The notes below the pieces were generated by a model. It had not been told where the DNA came from. It saw only the letters and a program-made list of their open reading frames with translations, and searched no databases. A stretch of 64,000 nt of DNA, taken from NCBI RefSeq assembly GCF_021311115.1, contig NZ_JAJTNP010000003.1:243632-307631 (forward strand). The letters are read 5' to 3'. Source of the DNA: Chryseobacterium gwangjuense. Lineage in GTDB: Bacteria > Bacteroidota > Bacteroidia > Flavobacteriales > Weeksellaceae. The translations under genes and the position numbers were made by a program. Positions 16,780 to 26,219 of this stretch are shown here, piece after piece (the first letter of the stretch is position 1; each line of letters starts with the position of its first letter).

Positions 16780-18714
16780 ATGTCAACTACATCTGAAAAT
16801 ACGCGGGAAGCGTATTTCCGTCCTACTCAAAATGCGGATGGAGTATCGGGTAACCATCATTCGGGAATCAACCGTTTGGTGAAATTATCCTTAGTTATCG
16901 AAGGTCAGGTTATTAAATACTATAAATATTTTAAATTAACACAAAGCGCAGTACGTCATCACGAGTTTGCTCTTACGTTGGCACACGATACTTTCGGGAA
17001 CCGCCAGTCTCATGCTTTGGAAGATGTCAACAAGCTCTTAGGAAAACGATTGACGGCTGTTATTTCTTATAAAGATATTGAAAATAGCCCTGAAAGAACT
17101 TTTGTAGGAGTTATTACAGGAGTTGGCTTCAGTCAGGAAAAAATGAGTTTGGGAAATATTGTTTTAACAGGATATAGTCCGACTATTTTACTTGATGGTG
17201 CGCCACATATTCAAAGTTTTGGAGGAAGTCAGCCTGTGAATATGGGAATTATTGCTGATGATATCATTAAACAAGGGCTTGATAAAAGCAAGTTTGATTT
17301 CAGAATTGATACCAATGATTATTCTCAGATTATATACACCAGTCAGTATAATGAGACGCATTACAATTATCTGGCAAGAATGGCAGAAGCATATGGCGAA
17401 CAATTTTATTATGATGGAGAAGTGCTTCATTTTGGAAAGCTTCCACCACAAAATAAACCGATAAAATTGCTGTATGGAAGTAATGCAGATAATATAAAAG
17501 TAGAACTCAAAGCAGTTCATACCAAACCTGAATTCTATGGCTATAACAGTAGCCGTCACGAAAAACTGACTTCCGGAACGACTCCGATAACGCATACAAG
17601 CAATCTGGCAAAAACTGCATATGGACATAATGATGCCATTTATAAAACACCTGCATTACAGATTGCTCCGATAAAAGCTTCAACGCATCTTGATGTAGAA
17701 CATTCCCAAAGAAGTACTTCAGGAAGTGAAGCGGTTAATGTATTTTCATTGTCAGGTTCTACAACTGTACCTTTTCTTCATCCGGGATGTATTGCCGATA
17801 TCCAAATGAGAAAACCTGATACTAACGAGACCTCCTATTTTACCAAAATTATGATCACTGAAACGGTTCATGAAATCGATACAATCGGGCATTACACGGG
17901 AAGTTTTGCCGGAATAGCTTCAGATACCGGATTTTTGCCAAAACCTGAATTTACGGTTCCAAAAGCAGAGCCTCAAACGGCGACCGTGATTTCCAATACA
18001 GATCCGGAAGGACAAGGAAGAGTTCAGGTAAGATTTGACTGGCAAACTAACGATACTACCCATTTTATCAGAATGATGAGTCCTGATGCGGGAGGAACAG
18101 ACCGAATTACTCAAAACAGAGGATATGTTGCAATTCCGGAAGTTGGAGATCAGGTGATGGTTAATTTTGTTCATAATCATCCTGACAGACCTTTTGTAAT
18201 GGGGGGAATGTTTCATGGGCAGGTTGGTCTTGGCGGAGGGGCAGATAACAGAGTGAAATCCATCCAGACAAGAAGTGGTCACAAAGTCGTCTTTACCGAA
18301 GATGAAAGCATCATTATTACCGATAAATCAGGGAATGAAATTCACTTAGATACGACCGGAAGCAATATTACCATTACTGCTCCTGAAACCATGACATTGA
18401 ATTGTAAAAATATGAATATCAATGTCGGGGAGAATATGAATACTACAGTGGGAATGAACAAATCCAATAGTGTAGGTCTTAATAATACGGAAAACGTAGG
18501 AGCAATGAAGTTAACGTCTGTGGTGGGTGATGCCAGTATGTTTATTACAGGAAAACTTACGGAGATTATTGACGGAGATGTGCATAGTGAAACAAAAAAG
18601 GAAAGAAATGAAGTCAGTGAAAAAGATATGAACATTCAATCCGGTAAATTTGTTCATAAACATGCACAAGAAGAAGTACAAAACAATAGCGGAGAAATTT
18701 CAAAATCCCATTAG
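16780..18714 (+). CDS. vgrG: Type VI secretion tip protein VgrG (TssI), copy 1
   Basis: 644 residues. The gp27-like base domain comes first (LTQSAVRHHEFALTLAHD, then NETHYNYLARMAEAYGEQFYYDGEVLHFGKL). The gp5-like OB fold follows at about 395-490 (SNTDPEGQGRVQVRFDWQ, then GGTDRITQNRGYVAIPEVGDQVMVNF). The C-terminus is a beta-prism of short repeats (NVGENMN, TVGMNKS, SVGLNNT, NVGAMK). The trimer caps the Hcp tube and carries effectors. The stop is 2 bp before the metzincin effector start, so the two are translated together; this spike probably carries that effector and the lipase. Confidence 0.93.
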   Translation: MSTTSENTREAYFRPTQNADGVSGNHHSGINRLVKLSLVIEGQVIKYYKYFKLTQSAVRHHEFALTLAHDTFGNRQSHALEDVNKLLGKRLTAVISYKDIENSPERTFVGVITGVGFSQEKMSLGNIVLTGYSPTILLDGAPHIQSFGGSQPVNMGIIADDIIKQGLDKSKFDFRIDTNDYSQIIYTSQYNETHYNYLARMAEAYGEQFYYDGEVLHFGKLPPQNKPIKLLYGSNADNIKVELKAVHTKPEFYGYNSSRHEKLTSGTTPITHTSNLAKTAYGHNDAIYKTPALQIAPIKASTHLDVEHSQRSTSGSEAVNVFSLSGSTTVPFLHPGCIADIQMRKPDTNETSYFTKIMITETVHEIDTIGHYTGSFAGIASDTGFLPKPEFTVPKAEPQTATVISNTDPEGQGRVQVRFDWQTNDTTHFIRMMSPDAGGTDRITQNRGYVAIPEVGDQVMVNFVHNHPDRPFVMGGMFHGQVGLGGGADNRVKSIQTRSGHKVVFTEDESIIITDKSGNEIHLDTTGSNITITAPETMTLNCKNMNINVGENMNTTVGMNKSNSVGLNNTENVGAMKLTSVVGDASMFITGKLTEIIDGDVHSETKKERNEVSEKDMNIQSGKFVHKHAQEEVQNNSGEISKSH

Positions 18715-18716
18715 CG

Positions 18717-20057
18717 ATGAGCAGAACGAGAATTGTAAAAGGTACCTATACCAAGATTTCTCAAGAAGGTCATAGCATGTACTCCAATTCAAATATTATA
18801 ACCCATGCAGGAGCTTCGGTTACAGAAACGGGGGAGACGAATGGAGTAAGCTATGGAGGTCCTAAAAGCCCTCCTGCTGGAGAAATTAAGGCGAAATGTA
18901 TCGTTATGTTCAGACCTCACGCCAATTGGAGTGGGGAATTTGGCTTTGATTGGCTAAGAGCAGGAGATACAGGGGTAAGGGGAGATGTCTGGTATAAAAA
19001 AATTGTGGGAAAATATAAAAACTCTACCACAAAAGCATTACAGCAGATCTACTCAGGAGGTACTTTTTATGAAGATACAGCGGAATATGATAAGCTTTTA
19101 AATAAGTTTAGCAATATGACGATTTTCTGGAAACCTAAGGTCAATAAAAAAACATATCTCTATCCCGTTCCTTACATGACAATTTACAAAGGCGATACTC
19201 AAAAATTAACCTTGAAAGTTGAAATTGAGGAGCAGCCTAAAAAGCTCACTTTGGTACATCTTAAAAGTAAGAATGACAATAATGATTACTTTAAATTTAA
19301 TACCAGTCAGATCACCATTAAAAAAGGGAAATATACCCTGGATAATTTTCTTGAGATTACCTGCTTAAAATCATTTAATTCAGATCAGATGATTGAAGTC
19401 TGGGCAGATGATACGGTATGCGGCAAAATAAAGATCCTTGCGAATGATGCAGCTCATCAAAAACAGGGAAAAGTATTGTTTGTAAAAGTTATTTCATCAT
19501 CCGGAACAGGAAGTACAGCAGGAGAAATGGAAAGACTGAAAAAATATATGAGGCAGGCTTACATTAATGTGGATATTAAAAATTTAAATATCAACCTTTC
19601 CAATGATCCTAATTTTATTCCAAAGCTGAGAAGCAACAGAGATATTCACCAATATCTGGATGCTAAGCTAAGAACTGCCAAATTTCCGGATGGAAGTGTG
19701 GTAGGGAACAGATATGATAGTTTTTACAGGGTTTATTTTATTTCTGAAGTGATACAGCTTGGTAATGGGAGTTATCTTCTGGGGCAGGCTCAGGATATTC
19801 CATCAAAAACTGTATATGTATTGAATCTAAAGGATACTGCTACGACCGCAGGAGTACCCTTTGAATCTGTAAAAACAACGGCTACGCACGAATTACTTCA
19901 TGCCATCGGTTTGTATCACACGTTTGATAATGACAGTCCGCTGACATTCAAGAAATTCAATACCGATAATATTATGGACTACTATTCTCAATCTATAGCT
20001 ATTATAGCAAAACAAACCTATAAATGGCAGTGGGATATCTTAAAAAAAATGATTTAA
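18717..20057 (+). CDS. T6SS effector: shared N-terminal loading domain plus metzincin zinc protease
   Basis: 446 residues. The first 53 or so (RTRIVKG, KISQEGHSMYSN, NIIT, TETG, KSPP) are almost the same as in the lipase gene at 20795. The middle has an Ig-like part (about 160-245). The C-terminus has the metzincin zinc site HELLHAIGLYH (H391, H395, H401; catalytic E392), with a Met-turn at NIMDYY (M420), spacing as in matrixin- or astacin-like proteases. Encoded 2 bp after vgrG1 and followed by a lipoprotein likely to give immunity. I infer an antibacterial protease acting in the periplasm of the target cell. Substrate not known. Confidence 0.8.
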   Translation: MSRTRIVKGTYTKISQEGHSMYSNSNIITHAGASVTETGETNGVSYGGPKSPPAGEIKAKCIVMFRPHANWSGEFGFDWLRAGDTGVRGDVWYKKIVGKYKNSTTKALQQIYSGGTFYEDTAEYDKLLNKFSNMTIFWKPKVNKKTYLYPVPYMTIYKGDTQKLTLKVEIEEQPKKLTLVHLKSKNDNNDYFKFNTSQITIKKGKYTLDNFLEITCLKSFNSDQMIEVWADDTVCGKIKILANDAAHQKQGKVLFVKVISSSGTGSTAGEMERLKKYMRQAYINVDIKNLNINLSNDPNFIPKLRSNRDIHQYLDAKLRTAKFPDGSVVGNRYDSFYRVYFISEVIQLGNGSYLLGQAQDIPSKTVYVLNLKDTATTAGVPFESVKTTATHELLHAIGLYHTFDNDSPLTFKKFNTDNIMDYYSQSIAIIAKQTYKWQWDILKKMI

Positions 20058-20059
20058 GT

Positions 20060-20743
20060 ATGAAGATAATTTTTGTATGGCTTTTACTATCGTTTTTTAG
20101 TTGTAGTAACGGCAGTAAAGAAAAGTCGGTTTCAAATCAGAATATAACACCATCAGTAAACACCAATGTACAAATGACAAAATTTGATATTGCAAAATAT
20201 GAAGCTCAAATAAAGGCAGATCCCTCTTACGAAGGATATGCCAAAGATGGCAATGTCTATGTTAAACAATATCATGTGATTAAAGATGGATATGTAGAGG
20301 AGACTTATAACAGGGATATTGTTCAGAATTATGTGGAAGAGGTAATTACTCATAATAGATTCAGGGATATTTATACTTTCGATCATACAGGAACGTTGCA
20401 ATCCGTTAAACATTATTTTGGAAACAATCTGGAGATCGGAAAATGGACCTATTATAAGAACGATACTGCTGTTAAGACAGAGGACAAAGACAAAAATTAT
20501 GCATTCGATTTGAATAAGGTATTGCAATATGGTAAGGATAGGAAGGTAGATTTTACTAAAAATGGAGAAATTTCAAGATCCGAATCTAAACAATACAATG
20601 CCTACGTCTGGGAAATCACCTGGAATACCGGGAAAATAGCAGCAGACGGAGAATCTTATTTATTTAAAAAGGTAATTCTTAATGGGAACACAGGTGCAGA
20701 GCTGAGCTCAAAAGAGTACTATTTGAATCCACTTGCACGATAG
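20060..20743 (+). CDS. Lipoprotein, probable immunity protein to the metzincin effector
   Basis: 227 residues. The frame also opens further upstream inside the effector gene, but the ATG at 20060 gives a good lipoprotein signal (MKIIFVWLLLSFFSCSNGS, Cys about residue 15) and is 2 bp after the effector stop; I choose it. The mature part has YWTG-like beta-rich repeats (GKWTYYKND, KSKEYY) reminiscent of MORN-type variants but nothing diagnostic. Position directly after a metzincin effector, and the periplasmic location, point to an immunity protein that blocks the protease. Not shown by sequence alone. Confidence 0.6.
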   Translation: MKIIFVWLLLSFFSCSNGSKEKSVSNQNITPSVNTNVQMTKFDIAKYEAQIKADPSYEGYAKDGNVYVKQYHVIKDGYVEETYNRDIVQNYVEEVITHNRFRDIYTFDHTGTLQSVKHYFGNNLEIGKWTYYKNDTAVKTEDKDKNYAFDLNKVLQYGKDRKVDFTKNGEISRSESKQYNAYVWEITWNTGKIAADGESYLFKKVILNGNTGAELSSKEYYLNPLAR

Positions 20744-20794
20744 AACCTCAGTAATCCCAATAATAGTTACAGAAAATCAAAGTATCATTCAGCC

Positions 20795-22561
20795 ATGACG
20801 AGGACGAGAATTGTAAAAGGAAAATACAACAAGATATCTCAGGAAGGACACAGCATGTATTCTAATGAAAACATCATTACGGTGGCCGGAGAATCTGTCA
20901 CGGAAACCGGTGATGAACGAGGAGTGAGGTATGGTGATCCTAAAAGTCCGCCAAAATCAAAGTCCGGAAGAATTTATGATGTGGTGATGTTTGTGGCAGG
21001 AACTACAGATCCCGGAAATACCGAAGGAAAAAAACATCAGGCCAATACGGATTACTGGAAATATTTTGATGAAAAAACAAAAAAAGAAACCGATAAGAGC
21101 TTAAATAACTTATGGCATAATATCAAGGAACTTAAACCTCAATTTTTAGACTTGCATATTGAGGGAGAGTTTTTCAGTTGGTCCGGAGATAATGATACCA
21201 AGGAAAGAACCAAAGCTTCCGAAAGATTATTGGATTTATTATTAAGAGTATATCCCGGCTGGAAAAACCAGGAAGTACATTTCCATTTAATCGGGCATTC
21301 ACATGGTGGTAATGTAATTAATCAGTTTACAGAGCTGATCGCGAATAAGGAAATGATTGCAAAATCGAATATTTTGAAACCTCGTAAGACTTCCGAATTT
21401 CCTCAATCCTGGAAAGTGAAAAGTATCACGTATTTATCGACTCCTTTTTTTCAAAAGAAGCATCAGTTGAATCACGCCAAATTACATGAAGGTTGTAAAA
21501 TCATCAATGTACATAATGCGTATGATTTGACGCAACAATTGATCGCTGACTTTAGCCTTACGAATTTGGAAGGTTTATTAAAATCTTTTCAAGTAGATAA
21601 ATTTGCTGCAGGTATTAAAACCGTTAAAAGTGTAGATACCGATGCCATTACAAAATACCTGAAAAGTTTTGTCTGGCAGGATTTTAAAAACAAAGCCGTA
21701 GCGGCATGGAAAGAAATGTCAAAAGCCTTTTTAGGGTTTAACATGATAACAGCGGAATTTATTAAATACATAAACTCCCTGAAAATCGAAAACTCCAATC
21801 TGCAAAAAGAAAAAGAATCATTCGTTAGCCTTTTGAACAACCTTCTGCGATGGACCTATGATGTACATAAAAATTATAATGCGACCAATGGAAATTATGA
21901 TAAAATAACATGGGTGAAAAACATGAATCTTACCCAAGGTTTAAAGGTTTTAAATATTTTATGTGATATTAAAAGCAGTCCGAAAGACAGCTATTTGTTG
22001 AGTCTATTGGCAGGGATATTTGGAGAAAATAAAGGAATAACTGATAGTATTGATGAAACATCTTGGACACCTAAAAAACAGACCAAAAGTCTTCCTATCA
22101 TAGATGTTCCTATTTATGATAAAGATCCTTATAACTCCCGAAATAAAAAAAGAGAATTTGATGCTTTTTTGAAAGGAGCACAAAATGCGGTACAAACCAG
22201 ATACTTAGAAGACCTTTTGATGAGGTTATTCAGCCAGTTTATTAAACCGTCTGAATTCAAAAAAATCATTAAATACATTAATGAAGCCGAATATATTATA
22301 ACAGGTGATCTGGATGATCAGCTTAAAATCTTAAGAGGAAATCTGGAGAGATATGATTCCTTTATCACCAAATATCATGCAGGATTGGTTACCGAGCAGG
22401 ATGAAAAAACAATGACGAGCATGTTTGAACGACCGGGTTCGCTGCCTTACTTAGCGATGGCATCCCACAGCTTAAGCCATACCCAATTCTGGGAAAAGGC
22501 GGAAGAAGGATTAAAAAGTGCATTCAGTTCAGGGAAAAATCCGGGTTATAAAAAGAAATAA
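20795..22561 (+). CDS. T6SS effector: shared N-terminal loading domain plus alpha/beta-hydrolase (lipase-like)
   Basis: 588 residues. Residues 1-53 match the metzincin effector (RTRIVKG, KISQEGHSMYSN, NIIT, VTETG, PKSPP). An alpha/beta-hydrolase domain follows: an early strand DVVMFVAGTTDPGN and the nucleophile elbow GHSHGG with Ser169. A His in SHSLSHTQFW near residue 560 is a possible catalytic His. The length and elbow fit T6SS phospholipase effectors of the Tle type, but no known Tle class is clearly matched. Two envelope proteins directly downstream are immunity candidates. The region between residues 250 and 540 is helical and unassigned. Confidence 0.75.
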   Translation: MTRTRIVKGKYNKISQEGHSMYSNENIITVAGESVTETGDERGVRYGDPKSPPKSKSGRIYDVVMFVAGTTDPGNTEGKKHQANTDYWKYFDEKTKKETDKSLNNLWHNIKELKPQFLDLHIEGEFFSWSGDNDTKERTKASERLLDLLLRVYPGWKNQEVHFHLIGHSHGGNVINQFTELIANKEMIAKSNILKPRKTSEFPQSWKVKSITYLSTPFFQKKHQLNHAKLHEGCKIINVHNAYDLTQQLIADFSLTNLEGLLKSFQVDKFAAGIKTVKSVDTDAITKYLKSFVWQDFKNKAVAAWKEMSKAFLGFNMITAEFIKYINSLKIENSNLQKEKESFVSLLNNLLRWTYDVHKNYNATNGNYDKITWVKNMNLTQGLKVLNILCDIKSSPKDSYLLSLLAGIFGENKGITDSIDETSWTPKKQTKSLPIIDVPIYDKDPYNSRNKKREFDAFLKGAQNAVQTRYLEDLLMRLFSQFIKPSEFKKIIKYINEAEYIITGDLDDQLKILRGNLERYDSFITKYHAGLVTEQDEKTMTSMFERPGSLPYLAMASHSLSHTQFWEKAEEGLKSAFSSGKNPGYKKK

Positions 22562-22563
22562 AT

Positions 22564-22917
22564 ATGAAAAACAGCCGAAAGTTTATTATAATTAGTCTAT
22601 TACTATTTCTTCTATTCACCATAGGAATTACATCTTGGTATATTTTATCCTTAAATTATTTAGAAAAATATGATCTGAAAACGATTATAAAAATAGCCGT
22701 AGAAATTGGAGCAGTCGGAGCCATACTTCCTTCTCTGACCATTTCATTGATGTATTATTTCATCTTAAAAATAAAGAATAAATCCCTGCTTTTATTGTTG
22801 ATCATCTTTCTGATTATTTTTTTAATATTCCAATTATACTGGATTACGGTAAACTTATTTTTATTTGATATAAAAAGCTCGGAATCTTTTTTACAAGCAT
22901 TGCTGGAAGTATTCTGA
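22564..22917 (+). CDS. Small integral membrane protein, immunity candidate
   Basis: 117 residues with three predicted transmembrane helices: about 8-27 (IIISLLLFLLFTIGITSWYIL), 43-66 (IAVEIGAVGAILPSLTISLMYYF) and 74-98 (LLLLLIIFLIIFLIFQLYW). It has no motif. It starts 2 bp after the lipase effector stop and is thus very likely co-translated. An inner-membrane location fits protection against a phospholipase or membrane-active toxin. The AT content looks higher than in the neighbouring core genes. Confidence 0.6.
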   Translation: MKNSRKFIIISLLLFLLFTIGITSWYILSLNYLEKYDLKTIIKIAVEIGAVGAILPSLTISLMYYFILKIKNKSLLLLLIIFLIIFLIFQLYWITVNLFLFDIKSSESFLQALLEVF

Positions 22918-22952
22918 TTGGCAGTATATAAATAAAAAAACACAAATGAATT

Positions 22953-23561
22953 ATGAAAAAATTATCGTTGTATAGTATTATATTTCTTCTGTTCGCAAAA
23001 GCCAATTTGTATTCACAAAAAACGGCTCATAAGGATGATTTTACATTTCAGGTACAAAAAGAAGAAGGAGATCTGAATAATGATAAACACAATGACAACG
23101 TTGTTGTTGAAATGAATGAGAAGGCTGAAACCAGACCGTTAAGATTGCAGATATTCTTATCTCAGCCTGATGGAAAACTTCAATTGGCAGTTTCTTCTGT
23201 AAAATTAATCGAAAGCCAATATCCGATCGATAAAAAAGGAAACCATAACGGTAATGCAATTCCTGATTTTATTATTGAAGACGGGAACTTAAAAATGTTG
23301 ACAGATATTAATAATCGAAAAAGCAGTTATACCTTTAGATATAATAAAGGGAACTTTGAATTGATACACATTTCAAGAGTAATCTGGGATGGAAAAAACA
23401 CAACCTCTGAAACTGAAATCAATCTGTTAACCAAAAGTAAAATAGAATTTGATCAGGAATTAGGTTCCGATAAAATCTTAAATAAAAAGAAAAAAGAGAT
23501 AAAAGTTAAGTCATTACCAAAAATTCAGGATTTAAGTTTTTCTGATTTAGAACAGTTTTAG
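22953..23561 (+). CDS. Secreted/periplasmic protein, second immunity candidate
   Basis: 202 residues with a Sec signal peptide (MKKLSLYSIIFLLFAKANLYSQ). The mature part contains a GDLNNDKHNDN segment like a calcium-binding VCBS/FG-GAP loop and otherwise beta-strand-rich sequence. Similar short periplasmic proteins with a D-x-N-x-D loop are often found after T6SS lipase effectors. It is 35 bp after the membrane protein gene and ends the effector operon before clpV. Immunity is inferred from position. Confidence 0.6.
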   Translation: MKKLSLYSIIFLLFAKANLYSQKTAHKDDFTFQVQKEEGDLNNDKHNDNVVVEMNEKAETRPLRLQIFLSQPDGKLQLAVSSVKLIESQYPIDKKGNHNGNAIPDFIIEDGNLKMLTDINNRKSSYTFRYNKGNFELIHISRVIWDGKNTTSETEINLLTKSKIEFDQELGSDKILNKKKKEIKVKSLPKIQDLSFSDLEQF

Positions 23562-23671
23562 AACATTGGAGAAAAGCTGTTGCTTTTTCTGTTTTAAAAA
23601 AAATGCGTAATTTTTGCTGTTCAAAACCAACCAATCACAAACACAAAATATTAATATAGAAAAAATTATAA

Positions 23672-26167
23672 ATGGGAGTACTAGTAACCAATGAAACGGT
23701 AAAACAACTGTTTCACATTGCACAGTCTATTGCGAGGGAAAATTATAACGGAACGTATGGAGGACCGCACATTTTACAGGCATTAATGCACAAAGATATC
23801 GGTCTTAATGAGTTTTTGAAAAGTATAGATAAAGATCCCGGTTATTTCTACGAATGGGCAGATGTAAGAATTGAAGATTATCCGAAAACAACACACCTTC
23901 CTGATGAAGTGGGTGAAGATGAATTTGTGGATAATATCGTGGAAGAAGCAGATGATATTCGTTTAAAGCTAGGATTAGACGAAATTACCCCGATCTGTAT
24001 CCTTACCGCTATCGTGAAACCGCAGGTTGCATTTACTTTGCAGCAACTTAAATCTCTTCCACTTAGAGAGCATGAGATTTTCAATTTATACAGAAAAGAT
24101 ACACCCTACGAAACTTCGGAGAACGGAAGTTTTTCTTCCCTGTTTTCAAACGGTTCAGACTATTCGGATAATTCCTTCCCCTCTATTAAAAGTTACTGTG
24201 TAGACAGAACGGCTCAGGCTAGAAAAGGAGATCTGGAAAACATTATAGGGAGAGATAAAGAACTCAGAATGTTGGTTGAAATTCTATGCAGAAGAAGTAA
24301 ACCGAACGTAATCATTATCGGAGAACCGGGAGTTGGTAAAACAGCTTTGGTAGAAGGTTTTGCAATTGAAATTACTAAAGGAAACGTTCCGGAAATGTTG
24401 AAAAACGGAACCCTTTTGGAATTGGATACCGGTGCTTTATTAGCAGGAACTTCTTATAAAGGAGAAATTGAAGACCGTCTTAAAAAAGTAATCAATGAAT
24501 GCAAAAAAATTGAAAAAGCCATTCTTTTCATTGATGAAATTCATACCCTTTTAGATCCAAAAGGAAGTATAGGTAACGTAGCGAATTTGTTGAAACCTGA
24601 ATTAGCAAGAGGTGAAATTACCGTAATAGGAGCCACAACCCAGGAAGAATACAGAAAAATCATCGAGCCGGAACAGGCTTTTAACCGCCGTTTTGAAGTA
24701 TTGACCGTAAATGAACCTGACGAGAAAACCTGCGTTAAAATGATTGACGTTTTGTTGGAAGGGTATAAAAAACACCACGGAATTGAAGTTGAAAAAACGG
24801 CACTTCCGGAATGTGTCCGTTTGGCAAAACGATATGCAAAAGGTAAAAAATTACCGGATGCTGCGATTGATTTGCTGGACAGAACGATGGCTGCTATCAA
24901 AATGCTAGACGAGCTTTCAGAAAAAGAACTGGAAAGTTGGAAAGCAAGCTATGACGAGATACTAAAAGACGAATTTTTTGATGAAAAAGACAAAGCAGAT
25001 GAACTGATCTGGACCTATAACTTACTAAGAGATAAAATCAGTCCGATTTTATGGGGTTCTCTGAGTGAGCAACCGCAGATTGACAATTCAATGCCTGTTG
25101 ATGAAATTCAAAAAATCATTGAAGAAACGTACACAGAACTTTTACAACATGCAGCGATAAAAAGAGAAAAAGTTGACCGTCTGGAATTAGCCGCAGTAAT
25201 GGCAGCCAAAACAAACATCCCGATCGGGAAAATTCAGGCTCAGGAAAAAGAGAAACTATTGAATATGGAATCTCTTTTAATGAACCGTGTTGTTGGGCAG
25301 GATCATGCTTTGAAAATCCTTTCCGATGCCATTGTTGAAAACCGAAGTGGATTAAACAAACCGGGACAGCCGATCGGTTCATTCTTCCTTTTAGGTCCTA
25401 CCGGAACAGGGAAAACGGAGCTGGCAAAATCTATGGCAGAACTGCTTTTCAATGATGAAAAAGCAATGGTTCGTTTCGATATGTCTGAATTTAAAGAAGA
25501 ACATTCAGCAGCACTTTTATACGGAGCGCCTCCGGGATATGTCGGTTATGAAGAAGGAGGAATGTTGGTCAATAAGATCAGACAGCAGCCTTATACCGTA
25601 GTTTTATTTGATGAAATTGAAAAAGCGCATCATTCGGTTTTTGATGTCTTTTTACAGATCATGGATGAAGGAAAAGTTCATGATAAGCTTGGAAAAGAAG
25701 GAGATTTCAGTAATGCCTTAATCTTATTTACTTCAAACATTGGAAGTGAAGAAATTGTAAAACAGTTTGAAGAAGGAAAAATTCCCGAATCCAATTCATT
25801 AATGCAGATTATGTCAAATTCTGGACGTTTCAGACCTGAGTTTTTAGCAAGAATTACGGAAATTATTCCATTTGCACCTATTACGGAATCTATTGCGGAA
25901 AGAATCTTTAATATTCAGTTGAAATCACTGCATACTTCATTAACCAGGCTGGGAATGACCCTGAAAATTTCTGATGAAGCTGTTAAAAATCTGGCTTTAG
26001 GAGGATTCAGCAGTAAATATGGAGCAAGACAAATTTCTGGAGTTATTCGATCTCAGCTGGCAAGACCAATTTCGAAAATGATTGTGAGAGAAGAAGGAAA
26101 ATCCGGACAAACAATTCATGTAGATTGGAATAAAGAAGAGGAAAAATTGAGTTGGAAAGTTGAATAA
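23672..26167 (+). CDS. clpV: Type VI secretion ATPase TssH (ClpV)
   Basis: 831-residue Hsp100 AAA+ ATPase that unfolds the contracted sheath for reuse. Seen: N domain (1-150), first Walker A GEPGVGKT with Walker B ILFIDEIHT, second Walker A GPTGTGKT with VVLFDEIEKAH, and the C-terminal D2-small domain. The N-terminal LVTNETVKQLFHIAQSIARENYNG is of the TssH group, not ClpB. Its own leader has AATCAC at 23633-23638. The sheath genes it acts on (tssB, tssC) are not in this window. Confidence 0.9.
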   Translation: MGVLVTNETVKQLFHIAQSIARENYNGTYGGPHILQALMHKDIGLNEFLKSIDKDPGYFYEWADVRIEDYPKTTHLPDEVGEDEFVDNIVEEADDIRLKLGLDEITPICILTAIVKPQVAFTLQQLKSLPLREHEIFNLYRKDTPYETSENGSFSSLFSNGSDYSDNSFPSIKSYCVDRTAQARKGDLENIIGRDKELRMLVEILCRRSKPNVIIIGEPGVGKTALVEGFAIEITKGNVPEMLKNGTLLELDTGALLAGTSYKGEIEDRLKKVINECKKIEKAILFIDEIHTLLDPKGSIGNVANLLKPELARGEITVIGATTQEEYRKIIEPEQAFNRRFEVLTVNEPDEKTCVKMIDVLLEGYKKHHGIEVEKTALPECVRLAKRYAKGKKLPDAAIDLLDRTMAAIKMLDELSEKELESWKASYDEILKDEFFDEKDKADELIWTYNLLRDKISPILWGSLSEQPQIDNSMPVDEIQKIIEETYTELLQHAAIKREKVDRLELAAVMAAKTNIPIGKIQAQEKEKLLNMESLLMNRVVGQDHALKILSDAIVENRSGLNKPGQPIGSFFLLGPTGTGKTELAKSMAELLFNDEKAMVRFDMSEFKEEHSAALLYGAPPGYVGYEEGGMLVNKIRQQPYTVVLFDEIEKAHHSVFDVFLQIMDEGKVHDKLGKEGDFSNALILFTSNIGSEEIVKQFEEGKIPESNSLMQIMSNSGRFRPEFLARITEIIPFAPITESIAERIFNIQLKSLHTSLTRLGMTLKISDEAVKNLALGGFSSKYGARQISGVIRSQLARPISKMIVREEGKSGQTIHVDWNKEEEKLSWKVE

Positions 26168-26219
26168 TATTCGAAAGAGTAGAATTTAAGATTCTTAGTA
26201 AAGATTAATTTGAAACACA

